Positions 13,706 through 26,683 of a stretch of 64,000 nucleotides of DNA are shown here, piece after piece. The notes under the pieces were generated by a model. That model worked only from the letters and a program-made list of their open reading frames with translations, searched no databases and was not told the origin of the DNA. The number at the start of each line of letters is the position of its first letter. The first letter of the stretch is position 1. Origin of the DNA: Antedon bifida (Eukaryota; Echinodermata; Crinoidea; Comatulida; Antedonidae). The stretch lies in the NCBI GenBank assembly GCA_963402885.1, contig OY727099.1, positions 3,088,001 through 3,152,000 on the forward strand, in the 5' to 3' direction. The translations under genes were made by a program, and so were the position numbers.

Positions 13706-16700
13706 CGAAACACATAACTTGTATTTGTAGGTATAGTCATAATTTGGAGAAATTAATTTTGTATACAATATAATTATTTTTTATACACAAAATAATTATA
13801 CTTTTGTTTTTACAAAATTGCTTATATTATATAATATAGGTCTTGTATATTAGTTTAAATAGTTTTCTACTATATATTTAGGCCTATTTAGGTAAAATTT
13901 AGGTATGATAATGTAATATGAATGTCTTTATGTTAGCTGCCAAAGTGTATTGACAATAGACTGCTATATACTCAGTAAAAGTGGTTTCTATCATAAATTG
14001 ATTTAGCAAATGTTTATTTAGAATCTTTCTTTTAAGGGAACCCCTTCGGAATCCAACAAAGGAGAATGTCTCTCCTGGGTCGAGTTCTACTGTATTATAT
14101 TAAACTTCCCTTCTAAAATTCATACATTTACATTTAGGCCTACATTTAATAATTTTCTCAAACTACGATATGTTTAAGTTATTAAACGTACAAGCATGTC
14201 AATCAATTGAGTCTAAATGTATGTTCCGTGAAGGTTTAATTACACACCTTAAGTCCTACAGCTTGTACCTATGTCAAGGGATTAAACAATTGTGAGAATC
14301 CAATTCAGTATATCTCCAATGTAACACAGCAGAATGTTAGAAATGTTCGGTATTGCACGACCGAAATTGAATCTTCCGTTTGAGCTGCGTCTCAGTTTTC
14401 TAACAAACTCAATTTACCGTTCAAACGCTGACGCGTACGCAACAGGTAGTAACGAAAGCTTCGCACGATTTTTGATGACGTCGAAACAGCAACAGTCGTT
14501 CTGTGTATGCTACCGCGAGCAAGTTAAGATTCTAGCTGAGCTCGAAACAAATTCACACTGGGTATAATTCATGTTTAAACTGTGTTTAATGTGCATCCAT
14601 CCTGACAGATAGAAGGTGATAAGTATTTGATGGTACCGCTCATCTTACCAAATGACAGCGGACATGTCATAGATATGTTTGTATATTCAGTGACGATTTA
14701 GAAATAAATACAATGATAATACATAATGCATTAAGCGAAAAAAAACAAAGAAAAGCAATAATGGAACATTATTATTTTTTTCCGTTTTCATCATCCTGTC
14801 ATAATTCTCTTAAGTTATGTTCATCGTCGTTTATTATTATTATCTTACTGTTATTATGATAACATATTTTATGATTTTATTTATATTTTTTCGTCATCGT
14901 AATCGTCGTTGTCGAGTTATTATCGCCGTAGTTTTTCCGTAATATCGTCGTTACCGACAGGTTGATTCAAGCAATTCATCGTCGAACCAATGTATCATCA
15001 CACGTCTGCAGTCCTGTGTTTTTACCTCCGTCGTCAGTTGTACTTAATGTACTGTTATATACGATTATACGGAACATACTGTTTACACCAGTTATCATGT
15101 GTAAAAAAGTGTAGGCCTTATTCACTTTATTTGTTATCTCAATTATTCAGAACATCCAATTTTATACTTTTTAATAATTTTCAAGAATCGTAAAAATGCA
15201 TTGAAACGTTGACATGTCCATGTCCGATTTCGGGATACAATGCTTTTTTAGGCCTATACATCTTTATGTTTAAACTAGCTTTCTTCTCGACGAATCAAAT
15301 AAAATTGATGATCGAGTCGGACCACCAATATGTACTTGTTATATTGTAGTACAGTGCTGTATTTCAATAATAGCTGTACACGTTTCAAAAACAATTTGAG
15401 AATTCTTTAGAATGTTATCTAATTGTAAAATCTTGATATAACTTTGTGGTATTTTACAAATGATTTAATTTAGATTTTGAACACAAACACTTCACTATAG
15501 TATATGTAGTGATATGCGGAAAATACAGAAAGCACGTACCAATTTTCTATCCGCTGATTTAAATGATACCATTAGATAATTCTATTAAATTCAGCTTTCG
15601 TTAGCAGTTTACTAATATCGAATTGGCTACAAATGTTCTAGTGCAATGTTTTCGAATGGAAATATGGGAACGGTTACAATGGAGTTGAAAACGAGTATAA
15701 TACATCACACCGCAGTTTTGTCACGTCTTATAATAAAAATATTTGATTTAATAATGAAAAGTAAGTTACCGAAAACTAATTTTAGTATGTGTGTGGTGTA
15801 TTTGTTTTGTATGCATCTTTTGATGAAACATGAACTAGAGATTTTTAAAACATGTTTAAGTTTTTATACCAAGGAGCTTTTGGTTAGTCCTAACCTGTAG
15901 AAACCCGAAAGCTTTCTATTGTTGTCGTTTGTGTGGCACACATCACCCAGTATAATAGTCACTTTTTATTTGAACGTTCCATATACTCTTGTTATATATT
16001 ACTCCAATTTGGTAATTATTTTGTTAAAGTTTAACGTAATAGTAAATGGTATCCTAGTAGATCTTAGATGTCAAGCTCATTGCGATTGGTTCACAGCCAA
16101 CATCACATAAATAAAAATAACGTATACACGATTTGATGTATTTATTCACACAATACAGTAGTCACATTGTGCTCAGGTAGACAAACTTTATTTTTTACAT
16201 TTAATATAATTTTATGTACATTTACGCAAAATCTACAAGCATGAGATAAAAATGTACACTTTAATTTAAACACAAAACTATAATATAATTATATTTCAAT
16301 GAAATAGTAATAAATAAATAATACAAGTTTGAGAGAAATATAGTTTATTAGTAGGCCTAAGGCATGCCTATCGTAAATTCTTACGACGATAACGTCATTA
16401 ATTTCTAAAAACATCGGCCGAAAAATTGGATATTTGGAAAATTGTTAGAAGAGGCAGACATCATTTAGTCTTTATATGAACAAGCGCCAAATTATCAACA
16501 GTTAGTATGCGTAGAATTACTTCAACTCGAAAATCGAAGCGACAACCATATATTGCAAACGGTGTCATCGCGCATGCGTATTATAGAATTAGGAGATAGG
16601 ATGAATACTAAATGCGTGTTACGTTTACACTTTTTAATTACTATTCAATACTATAAATAATTTTAATCACAAAAACATGCCTCCACCCAATTACAAAAAT

Positions 16701-17223
16701 ATAACCATATTGATTTTGCGTTTCAGAAAAAATTATGTTCCTCAGTATAGAACAAGTATTTTAATTTATGCAATGTACGTAAATGTACTCATGTACTTTT
16801 AACTCATAATCTCAACAAGCAATTCTAAAGAACTGTCAGAAACCAGTAGTCGCTCGAGCTTGGCATTGCTTCAGTGCTGGTTCCGTTTAGTTGCGTGTTC
16901 ATGTCGCTCAACTGATTTTATTACAACCCACCGTAGACAGACGTTTAGAAAACATTGTTTGATTATTTCAGCTGCATATACCAGTTTTATAGAAATGAAA
17001 CCATTCCATTTCAAAAACACCACTGTAGGCCTATTACAAGAAAATATGATTTAATCCGTTTTCTCCATTCTCTGCGGAGAAATCAATCGGGAACATTGCT
17101 GTTGAAAACTTCTGAGCAAATATTGCATCTAGAAAATAAAACAATTGAAAACAATCAATGTAGGATTCCTATATGTTTTATCGAAAGTTATTTATTGAAA
17201 ATTATTGTTTGTGCGATCTGTAT
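13706..17223. other. Intergenic stretch between the two convergent IGFBP-domain genes
   Basis: About 3.5 kb between the ends of the two tail-to-tail IGFBP genes. It includes the probable 3' UTR of the plus-strand gene (further AATAAA at 14703-14708) and AT-rich sequence. A 77-codon open frame at 14,334-14,567 is richer in G+C than its surroundings, but has no recognisable domain, so I do not call it a gene. On the minus strand, TTTATT (AATAAA in reverse) occurs near 16,139 and 16,184, but no matching exon was found. Confidence 0.5.
17191..17196 (-). other. Polyadenylation signal of the single-IGFBP gene
   Basis: AATAAA on the minus strand, 28 bases beyond the proposed stop codon at 17,226-17,224. 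The close spacing supports the proposed short last exon. Confidence 0.6.
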
Positions 17224-20200
17224 CTAAAAACAGCAGCCATGGTCCAGCAAACCTCCAACCAAATTATTATAAGCTACAGGATTGATGATAACAATGTTTT
17301 ACCAATTTTACGATGATGTAATAACTTGTTATAAAATGGTACTACACCCACCTTCATCTGTGTCTTCGACACAAAGTCCAAACACGAAGTTTCCGAGACT
17401 GAAGCTACATTTCAAACCAGGTGAACACGCACCGAATAGATCATTAGTACCCCCACAGACTTCGTTTTCAACCTGTGTAATTAACAAAATAAATACTTCG
17501 AAATAAATTACCATAATAATAGATATATACGTTTGTTTTGAAGAAGTAGTACATATTTTGGTATATTTAGTCATTAGTTTTAGAAATTCCCAAATTGCTC
17601 GATATGAAAAGTACCACTTCAAAACGTTCAAAACTTCAGTAACAGTTTAGATAATAAAACATTACAATAACACATAAAGTATATTTATAAGTATAAGAAG
17701 ATTGAATATAAAACAATAGCAGTATTGATTTATTAATAATAATAATTACTAGCTCCAGACTGTAAGGTTATCGCCACCAGAGGTATGCGAATGATAATCG
17801 TAAAACAAACAAACACTTTCTTCCAATAGAATCAAACATTATGCTAAATTGAAATTGAATATTCGTTTGAGAGTAATACAATATCTTCTGAAATCTAAAG
17901 AATGTGAAAGATTATATTTTTGGCCAGGTAAGTGTTCCATCGGGACTGGATCCGGGTTGTGAACACCAGGATATTCAGTGCTTGTCATCGCCAATAGTTG
18001 TCAATTATTGGCGTGACAAGAAGTGTTGGAAAGGGGTTTTCAAGAAGGGGTCCGTGAACAACCTATGGTGGGTTGTAGAGAAAGGGAACATTGTTTAAAC
18101 CAGTGTGAATACTCAAGATATAATGGCTTTGAAATAATGGCGAATAAACAGTAGAGTCGTTTATAATACGATTTTTATGGCATCAACGTAAGTGTGTCCC
18201 CCTCCTATGTCCCACTTAATTATGTACAGTTTATGCATTTTATGTAATATTGACATTGTGATGGGAGTCTTTTTATCATCTTTTAAAATGATTTTTAAGA
18301 AAATAAACCGTAGGCATATATTTATTTGTATTGTCACGATTACAAACTGTCTGCCATGTCTGGTCTGTCAAATTATACTTCCTAGTTTGACATTTAAAAC
18401 AACACTAAAAGGCAAATAACATTTTTTATGTGCATAGTGTGTATCAATATAGGAATAAGCCTGCTTTTAAAAACTTTTATATAAAAAATTATAGAATTAA
18501 TCCCTATCAATTAAGCACTAATGCTTTGATAGACGGTGTTCTGTTATAATAATGCTCGTGGTTATAATGGAATTACTGTAGTTGTGTTTATATATACATT
18601 TAGGAAATGTTAGGTTCGATTATTTATAGTAATATAATAAGAGTAATCGCTTTGAAGAGCGCAGGTGACTGATTTTATTTTAATATGTAAATAGCATATT
18701 TTTATATTCAATATAGTCTTGTAGGAAATAATCAACTCAAATGATTGTTATAGTACAGTCCTACACTTTATTATATATTACTCAGAATGAACATTATAAT
18801 TTTAATTTATTGTTGATAAATGATCTGCTTATTTACTATATTTACTATAGTATATTTTTATATTCAATATGGTCTTGCAAGAAATAATTAACTTAAATGA
18901 TTGTTATAGTACAGTCCTATACTTTATTATATATTGCTCAGAATAAAAATTATAATTTGTATTTAATTGTTGATAAATAATCTGGTTATTGGAAACTGTT
19001 ACTTTACATTTCATTTTTCTACCAAAATTGGATGCGATAGAAATTGGTGATATTTTATTATCATAATCATTCTGTTATATTTCGTACTGATTTCTTCCTC
19101 CCACCAAAATGCCCTTTTTCCTTTCCATATCTGATTTACGGTAACATCCAGTTCATTTGCATATTATTTATTCAGGAAGGTGTAACCTTTGTTTGCATTC
19201 CTTTGTGTCTGTAAGTCCAGATGTGTTCCAAACTACGAGAATGGCAGATAGAACATTATGGTAAGATTTTAGTTTGTTTTGGATTGTCTATAGCCTACCG
19301 TATAGCAATCTGCTATCAGTAGATCGGTTTCCATGAAATATAAATCCATTTGACCAAGTCTCAATAACCGTTACTCTTTAAACTACCATTATCTAATATC
19401 ACCAGCAAGTAAAACTATTAATTAATAGAACGTTCAAATTACCGTTCTTACCCTGTATTATCCAATCAGTATCGATTTTCATTTTTAATTTCAAGTGTGA
19501 AGATGATGCGTGTCTAGATAATTTCATATTATTTTGACCTTTAAATATCGTATGCATTGAAGTGTGATAGGCCACGTGTTAATTTGAAATTAAAACATAT
19601 GTGTTGTCAATCTATCATAAGTATAAAAGGCTATTAATGTCTGTCATTATCTTATTGTTAGGAAAGTGAATTCTTTCTTTAAACTTTGAACGGTTTGGGT
19701 TTGGGGAATTAAAATAGACAATTAACAAAATAAATAGTATAAGTATAGACCTATACATTTATAGGTCCATGGTATTAGTAATTATTATTTGGTAAACATC
19801 ACTATTCAGATTGATTAGGGCCTACCCTAGGCCCACCTTTCTCAAAGTTTACTTATTTAGTAAAGTAGCTTATTTTAGTTAAAATTGTAAGTTTAGATTA
19901 TTAAAAATATTACAGACATTTCAGTACATTCATAAATATATAAAAAAAGAACTCACCCTCGTACAACGTTGACAACATGCGCACGAATCGTATTCAACTA
20001 CAGCATTTTCGGCGCATGCGTCAATTGGTTTCGAACCAGTCACAAACTGTTCACAATGTTCCGCCAATTCAACTTCGTCCATGTCCCAACATGGACAGTC
20101 ATCAGCCAGCACGCTGTGAACGTAACAATGTAACAACATTACTTGTATTCGTTGGTAATTTAACTTGTACTGACATCGACATTCGATACAATCAATGAAT

Positions 20201-22154
20201 TATTTTATTATGTGTAAATTACCGATGAGAATTGGTAACACTCTGGGGCTAAATGGGTAACTCAATTAAATTTTGAGATTGACATTATTGTATTTTCCCA
20301 CAATCCAAACTAACTGAATAATGTACGTCGCAAATATGAAATTGAAATATACATTTTAAAATAAACTCTACCTGAACTCTGTAGCTTAATATTGTTTAAG
20401 ATTTAGTTTAATAAATATCTGATCATTATAAACAATTATTTGGACCAAAAAACCCCCAAAAAACTGAAACATGTAAATAGACACCCTAATTGACAATCAA
20501 ACATTTGCTTATGTTATGTTTGTATATCAAAAGTTATCATCTTTTAGCTATAGTGTTTCTAGATATGGTGGTTGATAAAAGACAACTAACAGCTTAGTCA
20601 CATGAAGTAACTGTGTTTGTTTGATAGAGAGAGATGGTATTTATTGACAAACGCGTTTTTCAGATGTTATACATCAAAACTCAATGCACTTTCGTGACAT
20701 GTTTGACTGGATTTGTTATGTTAGTTTTCAATCAAAATATGGTACGGAAGACAAGCTGGGATAGGGTTAAGTTCATGCTTAAAGGTGATATAATGCCATC
20801 AACTTAAGAAAACAGAGTCTTCGTCGTATCAAATAAAATATAAATCTTACTCTTACAGATAAATTTAATTTAATCCACGAGTTATCTGCGTATCAGTTTA
20901 TTTAACAATAGGATCAGATTCATCAAACTTGCTTACCAAAAAATCGTCTTAACTTAATTTCAAGTCACATATTTTGCTTAAATCAGTTTTTAAAATAGCA
21001 ATAAGTAAATAATTTTCCCCACATAAGATAAAAAAATATCTGGTAAATTTTAATGTAAGCAAAAACGTATTCTTTTAATAAAATCTAATTTAGTTAAATT
21101 GTTGGAGATGCAAAGGTAACCAAGTTTTTTTTTTCGACATTTTCTTTCAATATCAATATGAAACTTTATAAAGTACTTTTTAGTAGAATACGTTAACAAA
21201 TTTAAAGTAACATAAAATAGAAAAGGATCTCACCGAAGATATAAAATTATCAACCATGAATAAAAAAAAGTTATTAAAGATACTATATACTATATACATA
21301 CAAATCTGAAACGATACCCAACAATATGACGACCGTAAAGGTGATATATCAAAACAGAAAAAAAAAATCTCACAGTAAGATCCAGGTGATAACCTAAGCC
21401 ACATTGAAACTCTTTTGTTCATTCTCATATTGATTATAACTTATTTTGTTCGTGTAAGCGTGTTCTAACAGTAAATAGTCGATGATTTCACAAGTTTGGA
21501 GTGTGGGCAAGGAAATTAATTTTTTTAATTAACGAAAAACTGTCAAATGGAAACAATTCTCCGGAATTGTAATTCATTATGTAAGATCTGTTTCAAAATA
21601 TTAACGAATCGTTATTCATTCCGTTGACTATGCGTTTTTTTACCATGACTTACCGTTTTGCCTTTAAATTTATAATTAGGCTTAGATGTAGAAAATAAAT
21701 CTGAAAACATTAAGATTTATTTTCCCAGAAAAAAAGGAGTTTGTTGTTGTTGAATAGGTAATTATATTATTAAATTAAGTCTTTGGATACTCCACATTTT
21801 TTGGCAACAGAGAATTTATAGTTTTTATTTCCATTTATATATTAATAATTTCACATAATAGTTATTCACTTCACCAAAAATTAGATGAAAAAATATTTAT
21901 CTGATAAACCGTATCTGGAAGCCAATGATGTGTTACTGATTACATTTATTTTGCCCTTTTTTAATAAGCGAAATCGTTATTAAAATAATATTAACAACAA
22001 ATGATAGAACATGTGTAAAACTTAATTTAATTACATTTTATAATAATAAAAATAAAACAATAATTTATAAATAAATTATTCCGAAAACAAATAATTTAAA
22101 ACCATATACTTACCTTGGTAATATAACCGCTGCAATTAAATAGAAACACAACAT
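17224..22154 (-). CDS. Secreted single-IGFBP-domain protein, 4 exons, 122 aa
   Basis: Minus-strand exons in order are 22154-22114, 20113-19957, 17472-17352 and 17273-17224. Introns are GT-AG with phases 2, 0 and 1, the same as in the neighbouring IGFBP-CUB gene. The first exon encodes a signal peptide, MLCFYLIAAVILP. The next two encode a domain with exactly 12 cysteines (8 + 4), ending the first half with DSCACCQRC and starting the second with EVCGG, the hallmark of the IGFBP N-domain. The last exon adds 15 residues ending HGCCF, then a stop and an AATAAA 28 bases later (17196-17191). This resembles single-insulin-binding-domain proteins of invertebrates, so a role as a small extracellular binding protein is inferred. 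The last, 78-base intron is the weakest point: if it is not removed, translation runs on seven codons and stops at 17,329, giving a 113-residue protein with the domain intact. Confidence 0.83.
17904..18098 (+). CDS. Possible terminal exon of an unrecognised plus-strand gene
   Basis: Inside intron 2 of the minus-strand IGFBP gene. A plus-strand open frame continues 56 codons after a good acceptor-like 'tatatttttggccag' (ending at 17,929), stops at 18,098, and is followed by AATAAA at 18,143-18,148. It is noticeably richer in G+C than its surroundings and contains three cysteines and four tryptophans. No domain is recognised and no upstream exon could be tied to it. The same boundary also reads as a perfect donor (CAG|GTAAGT), so it could equally be the end of an upstream exon or chance. 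Confidence 0.25.
   Translation: MKDYIFGQVSVPSGLDPGCEHQDIQCLSSPIVVNYWRDKKCWKGVFKKGSVNNLWWVVEKGNIV
18695..18990 (+). repeat. Tandem duplication, two ~150-bp copies
   Basis: Copy 1 (18,695-18,850) and copy 2 (18,851-18,990) share long stretches such as ttttatattcaatat, gattgttatagtacagtcct and ttgttgataaat, differing by scattered substitutions and a few indels. They lie in intron 2 of the single-IGFBP gene. Confidence 0.85.
21735..21930 (-). repeat. Dispersed AT-rich family, copy 3
   Basis: Reverse-orientation copy in intron 1 of the single-IGFBP gene. It carries the 'cacataatagttattcact' core, then a 'ccaaaaattagatgaaaaa' stretch and an 'agccaatgatg' end. Confidence 0.5.
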
Positions 22155-25100
22155 GTTGATGAGGTAATTTAAATGTTCCGCACAGATAAACCAGTCTTCA
22201 CGTCACCACGCTATAGAACAGTCTACAACTTGGTACAGGTAGGCCTATTGACACGGGAATTGATACCTGATAGAGAAATCTTCAAAACAAAATTTGGACT
22301 GCGTAATTGAAATTTAGCTAAAAAATTGAAAAAGCGAAACATGAACGTCCACTATATCTATAAAACAAACACTTTCTAGATTAAGAAATAGAAGATGCGG
22401 ACGGCCCTGTTCCAGGTGTATCAATGAGGAAGACATCCGTCTCGGATACCTATATAAGATACCTGGATATCTAGGGGTTGTACATGCTATAGGCGAAGCC
22501 ACGGGTAAGCTGTTGAATATTTCCCGATATAGAACGCGGTGAGGTATTACAAATTATGCGCATTGCATCTGTCAGGCCGCCGTATGCGAGAACCCCTATG
22601 ATCTAACGTTACGGACATTAGCTCCAATTTTACCTGCTGTGCCGAATCAGTAGAACGGGGCTAGAAACGTTAGATCTGAATCAATTGCTCAATTGTAACC
22701 GCCTAATATCTGGCTATGTTGGCATTATTAGATTTGCACACAGTTATGACAGCCTTGATTTGTTAACAGTGAATCGAAAGCGAGATAGATGTCTGAATAT
22801 AAATATAAAAATATCAAGAATGTGGACTGAATCGATCCTTTGTTAAGATCGTCTAGTCGAGTTAATTTTACTATCTATTTTAAGAACCAAATATGTCTGT
22901 AAAACAAATTTGTCGTTAGGTTACAAAATAGTCTAGATAATCACCCAGTCAAATTACTTTGACTTTATTTATGGTCCAAATCTATGTAAAGAACCATAAC
23001 AATTATTTTAAAGAAACAGTATTGACTTATCGAGCGAATTTAGAATTATTTAATTGTTTTTATTGCGTTTTATCCGTTATTTAAGATGTAACAAGCTATC
23101 ATATCACACTTAATAGAAGGAATTCATTTAATTTCATTTCTATTTATTATATCATTTGCATAAGAAATATACTTCGGCGCCGTAAACAATATATGTCTAA
23201 GTCTATGTCTATATAATATTTTGATTTGATTTGTTTATAATTGTAAATTTGCTGGTTAGCATTAATGTAGATAAGTTGTAAGGCTTTTGACTAAAAATAT
23301 TCCGCAAATGATAACTTAGTTTAGCTTATATACAGTTAAAAGCGACATTTTAGTCTGTAATGAGACAAGTTTATTCCTGTATTTGGCATGTTACTTAAAA
23401 ACTCTAAAGCTAAATCATAATACTTTTATCCATACAATGTTCTGTTTCATTCATTCATTCATTTGACCAATTTCGAAATAATTTTATTAAAAATAGTTCT
23501 ACTGTACATCAACATAGCTAAACTAGAAAACTAGCAACATTACCAAAAAGCTAAAACGAATTGGAAATGATGAGCAGAGAATGTTTTAGAGACGAAATAA
23601 CCACCTAGTATACAATATAATAGCCTAAATTGAGATATTTGACCGTGTTTCTATTCGTTATTCAGTTCTAATTTTATCGCACAGATTGCACCCTGTGGTT
23701 TGTACAAGTAAGTTCTTCAAATCTTCGAGACCTTTATTGTTTCAAATTCCAAAGAGTCCAACACCTATAATATATAAACGTGATTTCATCAGTATTGAAA
23801 CGTTAGATAGATCGAGGGTATATGCCTATCTGGTGGACTAACAGTTTAAATGAGATATATATTGAAAGCTAGCATAACAATCATACAAGTCTCCAGACAC
23901 CTCAGTCTTATGGAATAGATTAAGAGCGCTCATTGTATTTTAATTTGCTTCTTGGTTATGTTATGTACTAGAAAAACGCCCCGGGAATCAGGGTATTAAA
24001 TCTGTGTATCTTTTACCATTTGGGGACGACGGGGAAACACTTGTAATAACACGTCTTGTTTTTAGAATTTTTACTACCAAATTTCAGGATTTTTTCTGTC
24101 GATCATTGCATTATGCTTTATGACGACACGGGCAACAACAATTGCCTATTGATAATTTAGTTAACTAATTGGTATTGACTAACAATAGTACAATGTACCT
24201 AGGTGTTATGATTATATATTACGGTACTATATGAGTAAAGCTGTACAGTAGGTATATTCGTGGTTAACGTGTTTACCTTCCAATTCCAACGGCCAGGGTT
24301 CAATTCTGACAGCCTGAAATGGACTTATCCGTCAATGGGTAATTGGCGAGTTTCTCGCTGTTGGATGCGTATAAATAATGATGATAAAACAATATTATGT
24401 ATGAATGAAGTAGGCCTACTTGCTTTATATGGTCGAGGCCTTGTACGACAACAGATGTCTTTCCGAGAACATAACGACAAGACCCTTCACGAAAGGAAAG
24501 TAGGAATTCACGTTCAAATATCTGCCGAGCGAACATCCTAGTCGCTGCTGATTCGCACACTTCATTCGCTGTCGGAGGTTATAGGCGGTCAACTTGACTC
24601 CAATCAAAATCTGTCTAAATTAAAGTTACCTCTTAACTTTGCCCTTTAAATAGCATCATCACAGCAGTGTATGACCTTGCCGATTTAGTGTCGGCAATTA
24701 GACATGGCATAACTATAATGTAACTATGTTTTAAAGATATGACTGCTGGCTAACTATCGTAAGACGTGAATTGGATTATTATTATTATTGATGATTGATT
24801 ATTGTAACAATATAATTCTATCGTACCGCCTTTTTTTCAATTATCAACCTTTATTTCGTTAGTAGGCCTATTATAGCTAATCAATCACAAATATATCGCA
24901 AATCACATACTGTATACTAACGAAGTTTTTTTTATATAGATAATCATAGCAAGGCATTCCGGAGATCAATGGGTTAATTTGTGGCTGCGACACGATCAGT
25001 TCCACACCCCTTAACAGACACCGCGCCGCGGAGAATATGTAAAATAGTACAGTACTGTGGGTTTTGTCGCAGCCAGAAATAAGTAAAAGGACTGTTACGA

Positions 25101-26683
25101 GTGCCTATCTTGGTATGTTACTATAATTTTGTGATTACAGTTATTGAAAAATACTGCGGATGAGTCTTGTGATATAAAAAGTGCAAACGATTTATAATAA
25201 CTAAATAAAACAGTCGTCATAGGTTAATACCCATAATGCAACACAATCCTTTCCCTCAGGAATCCTAATGGAACAGCGTTGTAATTTACTAATACTAAAG
25301 CCGCATGTCCGTTTTACCTTTCCCTGGTGCCTGCCTAATTACATGACAGATATTTACAAAATGATAAACAAACAAAGCACTTAGTTGTGCAAGGTTTTTT
25401 TTATATGATATGATTTATCAATTCCCCCAATGGAATAGATTTAATATCGATTTCGACATAATCATTTATTATTACCAGGACTGCGTGGTATTGAATGTCA
25501 ATTAATTTCATAAATTAAGCAAAAATTATGATTAGATGACGATATTAACGCATGTTGAACAGCTCACCTTTTGGCCAAATCAGTTTAAAGTTTAAGTTGC
25601 CACTCATTACCGTAGATACATTTAGAAGCAAAACAATAACTTCACTTTAATTATTATCCTCTATAATTCATATAATGAAATTATACATACAATTTTGGCA
25701 AGAAACCTTAGGCAAAATTTGACAAATTAAGGCCTAAACAATGAATTATACTAAACACAGTTTCTTTTGTTAATTAATTTCATAGAAAAAGGCTTTGGCG
25801 AGAATGACAGATTAAGGTAATCAATGTTGCTAATATATCATATTTTGAGGGAATAATTTGGCGTATTTGGAACAGTAGGCCTACACTTAAATCAATTACG
25901 GACGCATTAGGCATATACCATATTGTCATCATCATGTTCTAAATTTTAAAATCATCTGACTCGGTGGGTCTTCTTTTTCTTTCACCATCTGTATGAGCTT
26001 TGCATATTAAACAAATAATCTTTCTGCGTTTGCCTACAGATTAATTTTCTTCTATCCCCTTTCAATTACATTATAATCCTACCCTTTAATATCATATCCC
26101 CTGAATAGGAGTTGATGCCTAACAATCTAATATAATGTTTTCCTCGTTCGTTTCACGACGAGAAAGTCTTCCCTGGATAGTGGGTGTCTCGAGGGAAGAG
26201 TTCCCTGCATTAGTCAATAGTTCCTTCCCAGTATAATAGATCTAAAAAAAATCATATTCAACTTACACGTGTGTTCATTCGTTTAATAAGATATAATGTC
26301 CGCCAAATATATATTTTTTTTCAATTTTTAACATTAATACTATTATAAAAAACGAAATATGTATTTGAATAAAAATGATACGCTGATGAAATTTGAAAAA
26401 GGTGATTTTATTTAATTTTCTTTATTAAAATGAATCGTCAGAAACGTGAACACATATTTCTATGGCCAAAGAAACCTTGCGAAAAAAAGTTAGAAGAAAA
26501 TACTTATAACACAATATTGCAATAATCTAAAACAACTAACGATCCATTAACTAATCTCTAGGGTAATAAGTAGGAGATTGAAGTTAATACATGAACACGC
26601 GTTTATTAGTCCATTTACTTTTTGGTAACCGAACCATCGACATCTTTTCGGAGGACAGTTCGTTGTAAACATCAAAAACAAAA
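22155..26683. other. Intergenic stretch between the single-IGFBP gene and the small-peptide gene
   Basis: The upstream region of the minus-strand IGFBP gene shows no clear TATA box. Around 24,250-24,310 there is a B-box-like 'agggttcaattctg' following a gtggttaac segment, a likely remnant of a tRNA-derived SINE. At 24,975-25,080 a pair of inverted segments (tggctgcgaca / tgtcgcagcca) flanks about 70 bp, as in a small decayed inverted-repeat element. Open frames here are short and unrecognised. Confidence 0.5.

Noticed and set aside
14334..14567. 77-codon plus-strand frame
   Set aside because: Somewhat G+C-rich, but no recognisable domain or exon partner; may be 3' UTR of the IGFBP-CUB gene.
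21180..21428. Minus-strand frame considered as first exon of the single-IGFBP gene
   Set aside because: Not a signal peptide. The exon at 22,154-22,114 has a proper signal sequence, donor and matching phase.
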